A DNA stretch of 64,000 nt from Aradus depressus. Taxonomy: Eukaryota; Arthropoda; Insecta; Hemiptera; Aradidae. Below, in pieces: positions 32,111 through 43,612 of the stretch. Under the pieces are notes generated by a model. It was not told the DNA's origin. It worked only from the letters and a program-made list of their open reading frames with translations, and made no database searches. Every line of letters begins with the position of its first letter. The stretch's first letter is position 1. The stretch lies in assembly GCA_963662175.1 (NCBI GenBank), contig OY759214.1, forward strand, positions 102,448,115-102,512,114, given 5' to 3'. The position numbers and the translations under genes were made by a program.

Positions 32111-33094
32111 GACCTCGGGATCAAGATGGGATGTTGGGGGCGACCAGCGGTGTGTCTAGCTGGTGGCCGGCGGTCGTCACCAGCGCAAGATTAGGGTGCT
32201 TTCTTATTTTTTTAAAGCATAGTTGGCTCTCCGATAGCTTGAGGGGTTCTTCATATGCGTTGCGTGTCAGCTGTCTGTCAGAACATGGTAAATCTGAATA
32301 CTCTTATGATGGAAGAAGGTAACTCTATGAAGCCTTTCCCAGCGGCAAATCATAGGCCATTATCATTGAGATGTGATCTACCAGGACAAGCTCGGCATAT
32401 TATGAAGGCAGGTTGTCTTATGTTCTCTGCAGCAGATTATAGAACTGGTCCTTCTCTCCTACGTCTTTCTGCCCTGTTGGAGCATTTACGCTGGTCCAGG
32501 GAGAGATTAAAAAAACTACCCATCAGCCTCAATGTACATATCCTTTCACTAATCGCTTTGCAGTTGAGCATGGTGTGTTTTCGATCATTTATCAGCATAA
32601 AGCCTTCTAAGGCCTAGACAGGTGTAATTTTCAGACCCACTCTACTTAAAACAATCTTCAGTAAACAGTTTTTGCTCTGTCATACTTCTTATTTCTAATG
32701 AATAGTCAAACATTTTCTAGGGATGCCAGCATTAAAAATATCACAAGAAAAGTGCCACAGGAATTAACTTTTTTTTTTAAATTATTTTTTAGAACACAGA
32801 CAAAAGGAAAATTCTTGTAAGAAAATTCGTTAATGCACATGAGACATGCAACGAAAGGAAATCACTTCTTACATGTAAGAAGTTATTATTTTTGTATTTT
32901 CTAATATTTAATAAAAAAATGGGAAAGATATTATTTTCACAGTAAAGCAGGGCTTACACACATGCAATTTGCCTAAACTGGTTGGTGAAAGTAAGTTTGT
33001 GCAATTATATCTTGTTACGTCAAAATGGAACTTTGATGCTTGCGCAAGCCAAAAATTACTTGAGGTTGCTGCAAACCTGCGGCTTTTAGAAAAA
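32111..33094. other. Intronic DNA without recognised gene
   Basis: Contains a 120-codon plus-strand frame (32255-32617) with no recognisable domain, no flanking splice sites of note and no relation to the exon chain. I treat it as chance. Confidence 0.4.
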
Positions 33095-33700
33095 TGTTGA
33101 TAGCATCTGATTGATAACCTGTAGAGTTGTGAACGTGTTTGTTCACGTTAGACAGACTCTTTGAACAATGCAATATCCTGGGTTCCACTGAGGCAGGATC
33201 TCGAAAGAGGGTTCGTTGGAAAATTGACACCAATTCTTTCTAATGTTGATAGCATCTGATCGATCACCTGTAGAGTTGTGAACGTGTTTGTTCAAGTTAG
33301 ACAGATCCTTTGAACAATGCAATATCCTGGGTTCCACTGATGGCAGGATCTCGAAAGAGGGTTCGTTGGAGATTGGTCACCAATCCTTTCTAATGTTGAT
33401 AGCATCTGATCGATCACCTGTAGAGTTGTGAACGTGTTTGTTCACGTTAGACAGACCCTTTGAACAATGCAATATCCTGGGTTCCACTGATGGCAGGATC
33501 TCGAAAGAGGGTTCGTTGGAAAATTGACACCAATTCTTTCTAATATTGATAGCATCTGATCGATCACCTGTAGAGTTGTGAACGTGTTTGTTCAAGTTAG
33601 ACAGATCCTTTGAACAATGCAATATCCTGGGTTCCACTGATGGCAGGATCTCGAAAGAGGGTTCGTTGGAGATTGGTCACCAATCCTTTCTAATATTCCT
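33095..33700. repeat. 150-bp tandem repeat, four copies
   Basis: GATAGCATCTGAT starts at 33099, 33248, 33398 and 33548. Because 150 is a multiple of three, minus-strand frames repeat the same 50 residues; these are by-products. Confidence 0.92.
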
Positions 33701-34840
33701 TCATAATATTGACTTATCTACCCTCCACCAGACGCGCTCCACGGAGACCAAATTTTAAATCTTCAATGGAATGAAAGGTCTCTCTATTATGAATAATATT
33801 TAGAGTTTTGTAGGTCGAAGACAATAAAAAAGCCTTCTGGTTTCGGTCCTGCGTCCGTCTATGGCAGCCTCTACCTGCTATATAAAGAACCGTAGCCACA
33901 TGAAACTCGACATTTATTTGTTTTTACTAGCAGCTACAGAGTGACCGGTTTTAGAAAAAGTTTCGTTGGCTTTGGTGAAAGCTATAATATTTTAGTCAAG
34001 TTTGATATCAAATAGAATGGGTTCTGAGAGTATTTCTTTCAAAATTTTAAGATCAATATAGCTCGCGTCAAGAACAGCCAAATGTCCCCCTTCCCCTGCA
34101 ATCCTTCCTAAATATTAGGAAAAAAAAACGTAATGGAGTCTTATATCGTACTATATTCGAAATTTGTTTTGGGAATTTCATATTTTTTCCACATTTTTGT
34201 AGTTTTTGATTTTTGGTGCATTACAATTGTTTAGCCTCTGTTTTGAATTTTTTAAAGTAGAATTTCAGATTAGGGAATCAAATAAAAAAATATTAAATAT
34301 TTTAGTGGAATTATTTAATAATTTCCTCCATATTAGATAAGATATTTTTGGACTGTGAGGTAGAAAGTAAGAGACTATTGTCATTTTTCCTAAAAACAAA
34401 GTGATACAAGAAATTTGAATTCCAGAAAATGCTAATAGAAAGTTAGATGTAAATTGGTAGGAAATTCGATCCATCGTCGTTAGCGATAAGCAAAGACAAA
34501 GAAAACAAGGTTCAACTGCCATATGTCAATTAAACAATTTTTTATATTTATGTTTCTTCTTGTGAAAATTGAGGGATTTCCAAGTACTACAATACGTTTT
34601 TGACCTGAAAATTTAAGTTTTTTTCATTGTTTCGATCGAAATGGATATGAACAAATATTTTTTAGCATGGATTATATTGTTTCTTTGTAATAAACATAAA
34701 CATGGTGATTTCATCTTTGAATAAAGTTATTGTATAAATATGAATGAATAGCACATTATTGCGACTTTTAGAACGACCTGGCAAGTATTCCATTGATAAC
34801 TCCGGATATTGGTATTTCCAGTTCCATATTGTGAACAGTT
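33701..34840. other. Intronic AT-rich DNA
   Basis: No gene or repeat structure seen. A 61-codon minus-strand frame at 33714-33899 is not recognised. Confidence 0.4.
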
Positions 34841-34849
34841 CGTTAGTTA

Positions 34850-34925
34850 TTGTGACTCATGCCCGGGCTTTAACTTTGAGGCCATTTCGCATTTACCCCC
34901 ATAGCACTGAGCTACTGGCGCCCTC
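34850..34925 (-). repeat. SINE fragment related to family S, with tRNA A box
   Basis: On the minus strand TAGCTCAGTGC (34904-34914) is an A-box-like sequence and AAAGCCCGGGCATGAGTCAC matches the 3' end of family S. The middle of the SINE is missing. Confidence 0.5.
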
Positions 34926-35064
34926 CATTGTGAACATCTCATCACTTTAAAAAGGCAATTGAACTTTCCCATTATTGTACGCCACAAAACTATTATGTTT
35001 CCCATTGGGAAGAGTTAAGTAAAATATTTCGCTGTGATATCTGACAAGTTGTGTCTAATTTCAG

Positions 35065-35096
35065 TGTCGCCAATTGAAGCTGAGAAACATAGTCTA
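35065..35096 (+). CDS. Host gene micro-exon (32 nt)
   Basis: Acceptor TGTCTAATTTCAG, donor GTCTA|GTAAGT. Entered in phase 0 from 30413 it encodes CRQLKLRNIV plus two bases. The following exon supplies the third base (TA|T, Tyr). Small size alone would be weak evidence; the strong donor and phase agreement support it. Confidence 0.55.
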
Positions 35097-35269
35097 GTAA
35101 GTTTTTTCCTTTATTATTAGTCAAATTGATTTCACTATTAATACCGTTACCGCCCATTCGTGCCAACAGCTGTTTAGCTGTATGTACAGCATTATTTTTG
35201 TTGATGGGGTAAAGTAATTAAGAATGTAAGGAAATAAAGGATATGAAAAAAACAGCTGTGTTAGCTTGG

Positions 35270-35360
35270 GAAAGATGCGGAATGAAGTGTTTATCCCTAC
35301 ATGCCTACCTGATATCGTACAGGCTCGGGACCATCGTACCACTGAGCTACCGATCCCTTC
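35270..35360 (-). repeat. tRNA-derived SINE head, family S
   Basis: On the minus strand GGGATCGGTAGCTCAGTGG is a tRNA-like 5' end with A box (35339-35349), followed by GGTCCCGAGCCTGTACGAT, which is also in the family S copies at 36547 and 35500. This links family S to a tRNA origin. Confidence 0.6.
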
Positions 35361-35567
35361 TCATATCATTGTTATTTCGTACATTGTCAGTTATGGCGTT
35401 TACAGGAATTATGTAAAAATGAAACAATAGCTTTAATATTCTAATGGATATAATAACGAACTGCTGAATATATTATCAGCTAACCTTGTTAACTAAATTC
35501 CAGCTTGGGTTTCGTGACGCCTTGAGTACGCCGTTCTTCGGGTGGAACGTTAGGCGATGGTCTAGAG

Positions 35568-36311
35568 CATGTATGGGCAACCTTTGACATGTTGCGGGCC
35601 AAACTTTAGTGTGCAAATACGTTCGCGGGCCGCGTAGATGGTTCAAAATAAAATAACGTCGGACTTTAAAGTAGTGTTCATAATTTTTAGCGATAGATAT
35701 CAGACATGAAATAATAAGACAATGTTATTATAATACAATGTATTAAAATAACAAAATGAAATGAAAAAAAATAGGTACAATATTATAATTAAATCGTGAA
35801 ATTTGGAATTATTACAAACGACGAAAGTTAAGTAGCGACACCGAAATCAATGAGACACTTGAGCTTGAATTTGGGAAACTAATCCATTGATGTTTGGATT
35901 AATTCCACTGATACAAAGACGTAAAGAATTTTCCAAAATTTTCTTCAGTGAGCCTTGTACGATGTTTTGATTTATTAACTTTCATCATTGAAAAGAACGG
36001 TTCGCATTTATAAGTACTGCCAAACGCACAAATCAATCTTCTTGCGAATTTTCTAAGCTGCAGAAAATGGTCTTCTTCTAGAAATCGCACAACTCCACGT
36101 CTTCAAATTTAGATTTTAGGAGTGAGTTTTCTTGAATCTCGATCAACTCCATTTGCAAGTTTATTGGAGCGACTAACCCCATTCTACTCGATCTTCCTAA
36201 TTTGGAGTGAGTGTGAGTAAGTAGTGTAATATTTTTTTTTAAATTGGGTTTTTCAAAATGTCTCGCGGGCCGGACCAAATCTTACAGCGGGCCGGTTGTT
36301 GCCCACGTATG
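35568..36311 (-). mobile_element. Internally deleted hAT transposon (744 bp)
   Basis: Flanked by an 8-bp duplication GTCTAGAG (35560-35567 and 36312-36319), the size typical of hAT. Ends are CATGTATGGGCAAC and GTTGCCCACGTATG, inverted with 11 of 14 matches, followed by inner GCGGGCC-rich subterminal stretches on both sides. It carries only the C-terminal part of a transposase. Confidence 0.85.
35899..36278 (-). pseudogene. hAT transposase C-terminal dimerisation region, broken
   Basis: Two overlapping minus-strand frames. 36278-36078 includes PINLQMELIEIQENSLLKSK and FEDVELCDF; 36090-35899 includes FARRLICAFGSTYKCEPFFS and KHRTRLTEENF, the hATC signature. A frameshift near 36080 separates them. 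The N-terminal BED finger and DDE core are missing. Confidence 0.85.
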
Positions 36312-36533
36312 GTCTAGAGCCTGTACAATGTCAGGTACTCGTTAAAGACCCCTATCCTAGGTGACTACTAAACTTGTATAGGCAAAATTTAGAACTCCCA
36401 CTGTAGAGTATACTCATGTCCACCAGAGTGACGAGAGCTCTCTGGTAATAGGCGATATGATCTTGTAGTTAAAGGCCGTGCATGAGTTAATAACTAACTG
36501 TATCGCGTAGCAACGAATTATAAAATATTTTTT

Positions 36534-36845
36534 TATTAATGGTAGTGTAACCGGACCGAGGCCCTTCGTTTATTTTATCTGGGAGGTAAAATAAACTTAA
36601 GCACGCCGTCCTTCGGATGGGACGTTAAGCGATGGTCCCGAGCCTGTACGATGTCAGGTACTCGTTAAAGATCCCTACCCTAGATGAATAAAAATTTAGG
36701 GTAGGCAAAATTTAGGACTCCCACAGTTGAGTCGGGCTCATGTCCACCAGAGTGACGAAAGAGCGCTCTGGTAGTAGGCGATATGACCTCGTAGTTAAAG
36801 CCCGGGCATGAGTCATAAAACCTAACCTAACCTATTAATGGTAGT
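36534..36845 (+). mobile_element. SINE family S copy 2 with 13-bp target duplication
   Basis: TATTAATGGTAGT occurs at 36534-36546 and 36833-36845, flanking the SINE (36547-36832). The body has CACGCCGTCCTTCGGATGGG, GGTCCCGAGCCTGTACGATG and GCTCTGGTAGTAGGCGATAT. The tail is AAACCTAACCTAACC, a short telomere-like repeat. The target is dispersed repeat T. Confidence 0.85.
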
Positions 36846-36975
36846 TTCTTTGAAAAATTGTAAAAATTAAAAAAAAAAAAAAATATATATATATATATGT
36901 ATGTGATGTGACCATTACAGGACATTCTCATACCAACCACGCTTACAGATCACTCTCTCTCCCCCTCCCCCTTCT
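36846..36975 (+). repeat. Dispersed repeat T, right part
   Basis: Continues from 36498-36533 after the SINE; includes GATGTGACCATTACAGGAC and ACCAACCACGCTTACAGATC, matching 24050-24110 and 47322-47385. Confidence 0.75.
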
Positions 36976-37389
36976 CAAAATTATTTCATATTGGCATTAC
37001 TGGGTCTACTCTCAAGACTACGCAGTACAAAGAGACAAAGTGAAACGATTTTGAGAAGGAGAAAGTGATCTGTAACTCTGCAACCACATCATGTATTTTT
37101 AATACTAAAGAAACTCACGAAGATCTTGGCAAGCGACAGATGCATAGCATAAATTATCAACGAAGATTATCAGGGTATTTTATTAATTTTTCCCTCATGG
37201 CAAGTCATATTGGCTAGATACGGCAGACGGCAAAACTCAGGATTTACTAATTAACAGCTGTTTGTTCTGAGATAAGGCGCTACTATTTTAAACGACATTC
37301 CAGACCTCTAATGACCATAGAGCAAACGTTTTTAGAACTTGCTTTCAGCTGCTCACATTTGCTACTTCTCCTCAAACTATCACTCTCTC

Positions 37390-37735
37390 TGTCTCATCAT
37401 TGGAATACCATCGCTGTCTCAATATTGGAATACCATCGCTGTGTATTATTGGAACACCTCACTCATCTCTCTCATTATTGGAACATCTCACTCATCTCTT
37501 TCATTATTGGAACACCTCACTCACTCTTTCATTATTGGAATACTAACACTGCGTCATTATTGGAACACCTCACTCATCTCTCCCATTATTGGAATACCAA
37601 CACTGTGTCATTCTTGGAACACCTCACTCATCTCTCCCATTATTGGAATACCAACACTGTGTCATTATTGGAACACCTCACTCATCTCTCTCATTATTGG
37701 AACACCACCACTGTATCATTATTGGAATATCATAA
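37390..37735. repeat. 54-bp minisatellite upstream of an exon
   Basis: Alternating phrases CATTATTGGAACACCTCACT and CATTATTGGAATACCAACAC repeat every 54 bp (for example 37583 and 37637). It ends 40 bp before the exon at 37776. Confidence 0.88.
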
Positions 37736-37775
37736 TGACGAGCCTGCTTAACGTCCCGTTTCTTATTTGTTTCAG

Positions 37776-37811
37776 TGTTTCTTCAGATGTGTTCTCCAGG
37801 TCTTGGAATAC
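37776..37811 (+). CDS. Host gene micro-exon (36 nt)
   Basis: Acceptor TTCTTATTTGTTTCAG, donor GGAATAC|GTGAGT. One base completes a Tyr codon from 35096, then VSSDVFSRSWN and two bases left for Thr. The 99-bp array begins at the intron side of its donor. Confidence 0.6.
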
Positions 37812-39793
37812 GTGAGTAATCCCTATCATTTACCTACCAACATACACCAACTACTTTCTCCAACTCTAGACTCCCCAGTTTCCTTGCGTAACATCCCACT
37901 CCTCATAGCACCCAGTAATCCCTATCTTTTACCTACCTACATACACCAACTACTTTCTCCAACTCTAGACTCCCCAGTCCTGCATAACGTCCCACTCCTC
38001 ATAGCACCCAGTAATCCCTATCTTTTACCTACCTACATACACCAACTACTTTCTCCAACTCTAGACTCCCCAGTTTCCTTGCATGACATCCCACTCCTTA
38101 TAGAACCCAGTAATCCTTATCTTTTACCTACCTGCATACACCAACTACTTTCTCCAACTCTAGACTCCCCAGTTTCCTTGCATGACGTCCCACTCCTCAT
38201 AGCACCCAGTAATCCTTATCTTTTACCTACCTACATACACCAACTACTTTCTCCAACTCTAGACTCCCCAGTTTCCTTGCATGACGTCCCACTACTCATA
38301 GCACCCAGTAATCCTTATCTTTTACCTACCTACATACACCAACTACTTTCTCCAACTCTAGACTCCCCAGTTTCCTTGAATGACATCCCACTCCTTATAG
38401 CACCCAGTAATCCTTATCTTTTACCTACCTACATACACCAACTACTTTCTCCAACTCTAGACTCCCCAGTTTCCTTGAATGACGTCCCACTCCTCATAGC
38501 ACCCAGTAATCCTTATCTTTTACCTACCTACATACACCAACTACTTTCTCCAACTCTAGACTCCCCAGTTTCCTTGCATGACTTCCACTCCTCATAGCAC
38601 CCAGTAATCCTTATCTTTTACCTACCTACATACACCAACTACTTTCTCCAACTCTAGACTCCCCAGTTTCCTTGAATGACATCCCACTCCTTATAGCACC
38701 CAGTAATCCTTATCTTTTACCTACCTACATACACCAACTACTTTCTCCAACTCTAGACTCCCCAGTTTCCTTGAATGACGTCCCACTCCTCATAGCACCC
38801 AGTAATCCTTATCTTTTACCTACCTACATACACCAACTACTTTCTCCAACTCTAGACTCCCCAGTTTCCTTGAATGACATCCCACTCCTTATAGCACCCA
38901 GTAATCCTTATCTTTTACCTACCTACATACACCAACTACTTTCTCCAACTCTAGACTCCCCAGTTTCCTTGAATGACGTCCCACTCCTCATAGCACCCAG
39001 TAATCCTTATCTTTTACCTACCTACATACATCAACTACTTTCTCCAACTCTAGACTCCCCAGTTTCCTTGTATGACATCCCACTCCTCATAGCACCCAGT
39101 AATCCTTATCTTTTACCTACCTACATACACCAACTACTTTCTCCAACTCTAGACTCCCCAATTCCTTGAATGACACCCCACTCCTTATAGCACCCAGTAA
39201 TCCCTATCTTTTACCTACCTACATACACCAACTACTTTCTCCAACTCTAGACTCCCCAGTTTCCTTGAATGATATCCCACTCCTCATAGCACCCAGTAAT
39301 CCCTACCTTTTACCTACCTACATACACCAACCTATTTCTCCAACTCTAGACTCCCCAGTTTCCTTGAATGACATCCCACTCCTTATAGCACCCAGTAATC
39401 CTTATCTTTTACCTACCTACATACACCAACTACTTTCTCCAACTCTAGACTCCCCAGTTTCCTTGAATGACATCCCACTCCTTATACCACCCAGTAATCC
39501 TTATCTTTTACCTACCTACATACACCAACTACTTTCTCCAACTCTAGACTCCCCAGTTTCCTTGCATGACATCCCACTCCTCATAGCACCCAGTAATCCT
39601 TATCTTTTACCTACCTACATACACCAACTACTTTCTCCAACTCTAGACTCCCCAGTTCCTTGAATGACATCCCACTCCTTATAGCACCCAGTAATCCCTA
39701 TCTTGTACGTATCTACATACACCAACTACTTTCTCCAACTCTAGACTCCCCAGTTTCCTTGCGTGACATCCCATTCCTCATAGCACCCAGTAT
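37812..39793. repeat. 99-bp tandem array 1, about 20 copies
   Basis: Unit includes CAGTAATCCTTATCTTTTAC, CTACATACACCAACTACTTT and CTCCAACTCTAGACTCCCCA. Starts are spaced 99 bp (38071, 38170, 38269). The first unit contains the donor GTGAGTAATCCC itself, so the array grew from the start of the intron. One unit is 33 codons without stop, so long frames run through it; sites that vary between copies (GCATGACGTC versus GAATGACATC) give no sign of coding constraint. Confidence 0.95.
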
Positions 39794-40222
39794 TCCATAG
39801 CTCCTTTACAAATTGCCTGCCGCACTCTATTGGTATCAATGAACGAAAGAATAGCTGATAACGCAGATTCAATAGTCTGGGATCCCTGCCAGAAGGGAGG
39901 CGGGAAGGCTGGCGCGGGGCGAGGCCTTGTGCGGGACCCCTGGAGTAACTTGATGTGCGGACGGTGGCCGGACGGGAAGCTTTACGGCTCCGCCGGGATC
40001 TCTGGACTGATATGGTCTCAGACTTTGGGGGTATGAACGGTGCCACAAACAAACACACCCTCTCTAACAGGCTTCGACCTCCGGGGCCTATTAATTGCGT
40101 AATTACAGGGACCATTGATTGGGATGTGGGACCTCGCTTCTTCGCTGGTTGCCATGGTGAGCTTCTGTTTACATTTCACTGTACTATAGGTGTACAATGA
40201 TGACAAATAATGTAGGATTAAT
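39790..40222 (+). repeat. Segmental duplication tail, copy 1 (holds an exon)
   Basis: About 430 bp from CAGTATTCCATAGCTCC to GTAGGATTAATG, nearly identical to 43610-44040. Together with the preceding 99-bp array it forms a tandem duplicated block. Confidence 0.88.
40071..40156 (+). CDS. Host gene exon, copy a (86 nt)
   Basis: Acceptor ACACCCTCTCTAACAG, donor TTGCCATG|GTGAGC. One base completes Thr, then 28 codons (LRPPGPINCVITGTIDWDVG, continuing PRFFAGCH) and one base left over, which joins the two-base start at 45921. The reading is free of stops and protein-like. An inner AG at 40107-40108 is an alternative acceptor. A second copy lies at 43889-43974. Confidence 0.62.
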
Positions 40223-40227
40223 GATGT

Positions 40228-43200
40228 AATCCCTATCTATTACCTACCTACATACATCAACTACTTTCTCCAACTCTAGACTCCCCAGTTTCCTTGCATG
40301 ACGTCCCACTCCTCATACGACGTTCCACCACGTAATCCCTATCTTCTACCTACCTACATTGTAATGTAGGCAATATGCGACTAGGTCAAATATATTGTAA
40401 AATGTATTTTTATTTCAAATCTGTATAATATATATTATGGAGAAATGAACCCTTAAGTTTTGGGGGCTGGTGAGAGATGACCAAGAGGCTCAGGTATCCA
40501 AGGGTGCAGTACAAGGGGTACCATATGACCTCAATAAACTACCTGTAGGGGTGGTTGTACAGATATTTTGGCAATCCAGTTGACAGAAGAATAAAGATAG
40601 TTACCCGGATTTTACAATCTGGCTACAATTAGGTACCGGATAAGAGCTCCAAGCCTTCTGTTAGAGCCATATAAACCTCCAGGGTGCACACCTGGGCTCA
40701 CATAAATTTGCCTCGAGTGTCAACCTATCCACTCTTCAATGGATAAAGTTCCCCCTTTGAAGTCTGCTCCCGGATCTCCGGCAGGGAGTATCGCAAAGTA
40801 GTGGGGGAAGGACAGATGGAGTTCAGGTCCAAGAGTCTCGGAGTTCGCTTCCTAGAGAGCTAGTTGAGGTCTAGAGGTGGAAGTGAACACTTGACTTTTC
40901 TGGATCAGTGGAAGTCTGGAGATTCATCAGTCAGTCGAAATACGCCAGTTGAAAACTACAGTTCTAGTCTAGAGGTGGAGGTGGACAGATGGAGTTGAGA
41001 TCCAGCATCCTTCGAGGGAATCTCCAGTCCAGATGAGCCGTTGATGCCCAGACCTTGAGGAGGAACTCAGCCAGCCGACATCCTTTCCACTCGAAAGTCC
41101 CCGCAGCGATATCCAGGACCCAGCATCCAGTCAGCTATCTACCCAGCCCCGTCTCTCTACCGTTTTCAGTAGTAATAAGGTTTATATTTTATATTATATT
41201 TTATTTTTAATTTTAATTATTAATTGTTTTAGCATAAATATATTTTTTTTAATATGAGTTACTAAATTTCCATAGTTTGTTCCTATGCTCCACCCAAAGT
41301 CACTATTGATTTAAGAATTTAGTTTTTCAAAACTCTTTTTCGCTGACGAATCCTTCGCCTTTGGACTATAGAAATCCAATTTATATATTAAAATCAGTAA
41401 ATTTAAATGATCGTTCTATTACATAATAGAGCTGGCATCCTTTGGACATTTTAAATTAGTAAAAACAAAGCATTTTTGAGAAAATCTCCGCAGTTTAGAT
41501 TAAATGTAAATTCAAATATCATTTTTTTTATCAAAAACGCGACGCGCAACCTCTCTAATATTACAATTTGACATCCTCCTTGTGGGGATATTTTAAATCA
41601 GTAGAGTCAAACTCAAAAAATATACACTACTCTCTATCTACATACATCAACTACTTTCTCCAACTCTAGACTCCCCAGTTTCCTTGCATGACGTCCCACT
41701 CCTCATAGTACCCAGTAATCCCTATCTTATACCTACCTACATACACCAACTACTTTCTCCAACTCTAGACTTCCCAGTTTCCTTGCATGACGTCAGACTC
41801 CTCATAGCACCCAGTAATCCCTATCTTATACCTACCTACATACACCAACTATTTTCTCCAACTCTAGACTCCCCAGTTTCCTTGCATGACGTCCCATTCC
41901 TCATAGCACCCAGTAATCCTAATATTTTACCTTCCTACATAGACCAACTACTTTCTCCAACTCTAGACTCCCCAGTTTCCTTGAATGACGTTCCACTCCT
42001 TATAGCACCCAGTAATCCTTTTCTTTTACCTACCTACATACATCAACTACTTTCTCCAACTCTAGACTCCCCAGTTTCCTCGCATGACGTCCCACTCCTC
42101 ATAGCACCCAGTAATCCCTATCTTTTACCTACCTACATACATCAACTACTTTCTCCAACTCTAGACTCCCCAGTTTCCTTGCATGACGTCCCACTCCTCA
42201 TAGCACACAGTAATCCCTATCTTTTATCTATCTACAAACATCCACTACTTTCTCCAACTCTAGACTCCCCAGTTTCCTTGCGTAACATCCCACTCCTCAT
42301 AGCACCCAGTAATCCCTATCTTTTACCTACCTACATACATCAACTACTTTCTCCAACTCTAGACTCCCCAGTTTCCTCGCATGACGTCCCACTCCTCATA
42401 GCACCCAGTAATCCCTATCTTTTATCTATCTACATACATCCACTACTTTCTCCAACTCTAGACTCCCCAGTTTCCTTGCGTAACATCCCACTCCTCATAG
42501 CACCCAGTAATCCCTATCTTTTACCTACCTAAGATAGGGATCTACATACATCCACTACTTTCTCCAACTCTAGACTCCCCAGTTTCCTTGCGTAACATCC
42601 CACTCCTCATAGCACCCAGTAATCCCTATCTTTTACCTACCTACATACATCAACTACTTTCTCCAACTCTAGACTCCCCAGTTTCCTTGCATGACGTCCC
42701 ACTCCTCATAGTACCCAGTAATCCCTATCTTATACCTACCTACATACACCAACTACTTTCTCCAACTCTAGACTTCCCAGTTTCCTTGCATGACGTCAGA
42801 CTCCTCATAGCACCCAGTAATCCCTATCTTATACCTACCTACATACACCAACTATTTTCTCCAACTCTAGACTCCCCAGTTTCCTTGCATGACGTCCCAC
42901 TCCTCATAGCACCCAGTAATCCTAATATTTTACCTTCCTACATAGACCAACTACTTTCTCCAACTCTAGACTCCCCAGTTTCCTTGCATGACGTTCCACT
43001 CCTTATAGCACCCAGTAATCCTTTTCTTTTACCTACCTACATACATCAACTACTTTCTCCAACTCTAGACTCCCCAGTTTCCTTGCATGACGTCCCACTC
43101 CTCATAGCACCCATTAAACCCTATCTTTTACCTACCTACATACATCAACTACTTTCTCCAACTCTAGACTCCCCAGTTTCCTCGCATGACGTCCCACTCC

Positions 43201-43612
43201 TCATAGCACCCAGTAATCCCTATCTTTTACCTACCTACATACATCAACTACTTTCTCCAACTCTAGACTCCCCAGTTTCCTCGCATGACGTCCCACTCCT
43301 CATAGCACCCATTAATCCCTATCTTTTACCTACCTACATACATCAACTACTTTCTCCAACTCTAGACTCCCCAGTTTCCTTGCATGACGTCCCACTCCTC
43401 ATAGCACCCAGTAATCCCTATCTTTTATCTATCTACATACATCCACTACTTTCTCCAACTTTAGACTCCCCAGTTTCCTTGCGTAACATCCCACTCCTCA
43501 TAGCACCCAGTAATCCCTATCTTTTACCTACCTACATACATCAACTACTTTCTCCAACTCTAGACTCCCCAGTTTCCTTGCGTGACATCCCATTCCTCAT
43601 AGCACCCAGTAT
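40228..43612. repeat. 99-bp tandem array 2, about 21 copies, interrupted
   Basis: Same unit as array 1, starting after the first duplication tail. Interrupted at 40360-41637 by a family A LTR. An inverted scrap (AAGATAGGGA) at 42532-42540 marks a small rearrangement. Frames through it are by-products. Confidence 0.93.
40360..41565 (+). mobile_element. LTR family A copy 2 (1,206 bp) inside the 99-bp array
   Basis: Starts TGTAATGTAGG after the repeat phrase CTACCTACAT and ends CTAATATTACA, followed by ATTTGACATCCTCCTTGTGG (primer-site-like) and about 50 bp of leader up to 41637, where CTACATACATC of the array resumes. TACAT on both sides is a candidate 5-bp target duplication. A 5' LTR with a leader stump, inserted after the array existed. 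Confidence 0.75.

Larger units (their letters stand above)
35500..36497 (+). mobile_element. SINE family S copy 1, interrupted by a hAT element
   Basis: Left part ends GGTCTAGAGC at about 35568; right part resumes at 36312 with GTCTAGAGCCTGTAC, then CTCTGGTAATAGGCGATATG and the 3' end GCATGAGTTAATAACTAACT. Confidence 0.75.

Noticed and set aside
32255..32617. 120-codon plus-strand ORF
   Set aside because: No recognisable domain, no phase-compatible splice sites and no relation to neighbouring exons.
36810..36832. Telomere repeat (CCTAA)3
   Set aside because: Too short; it is the tail of a SINE flanked by target duplications.
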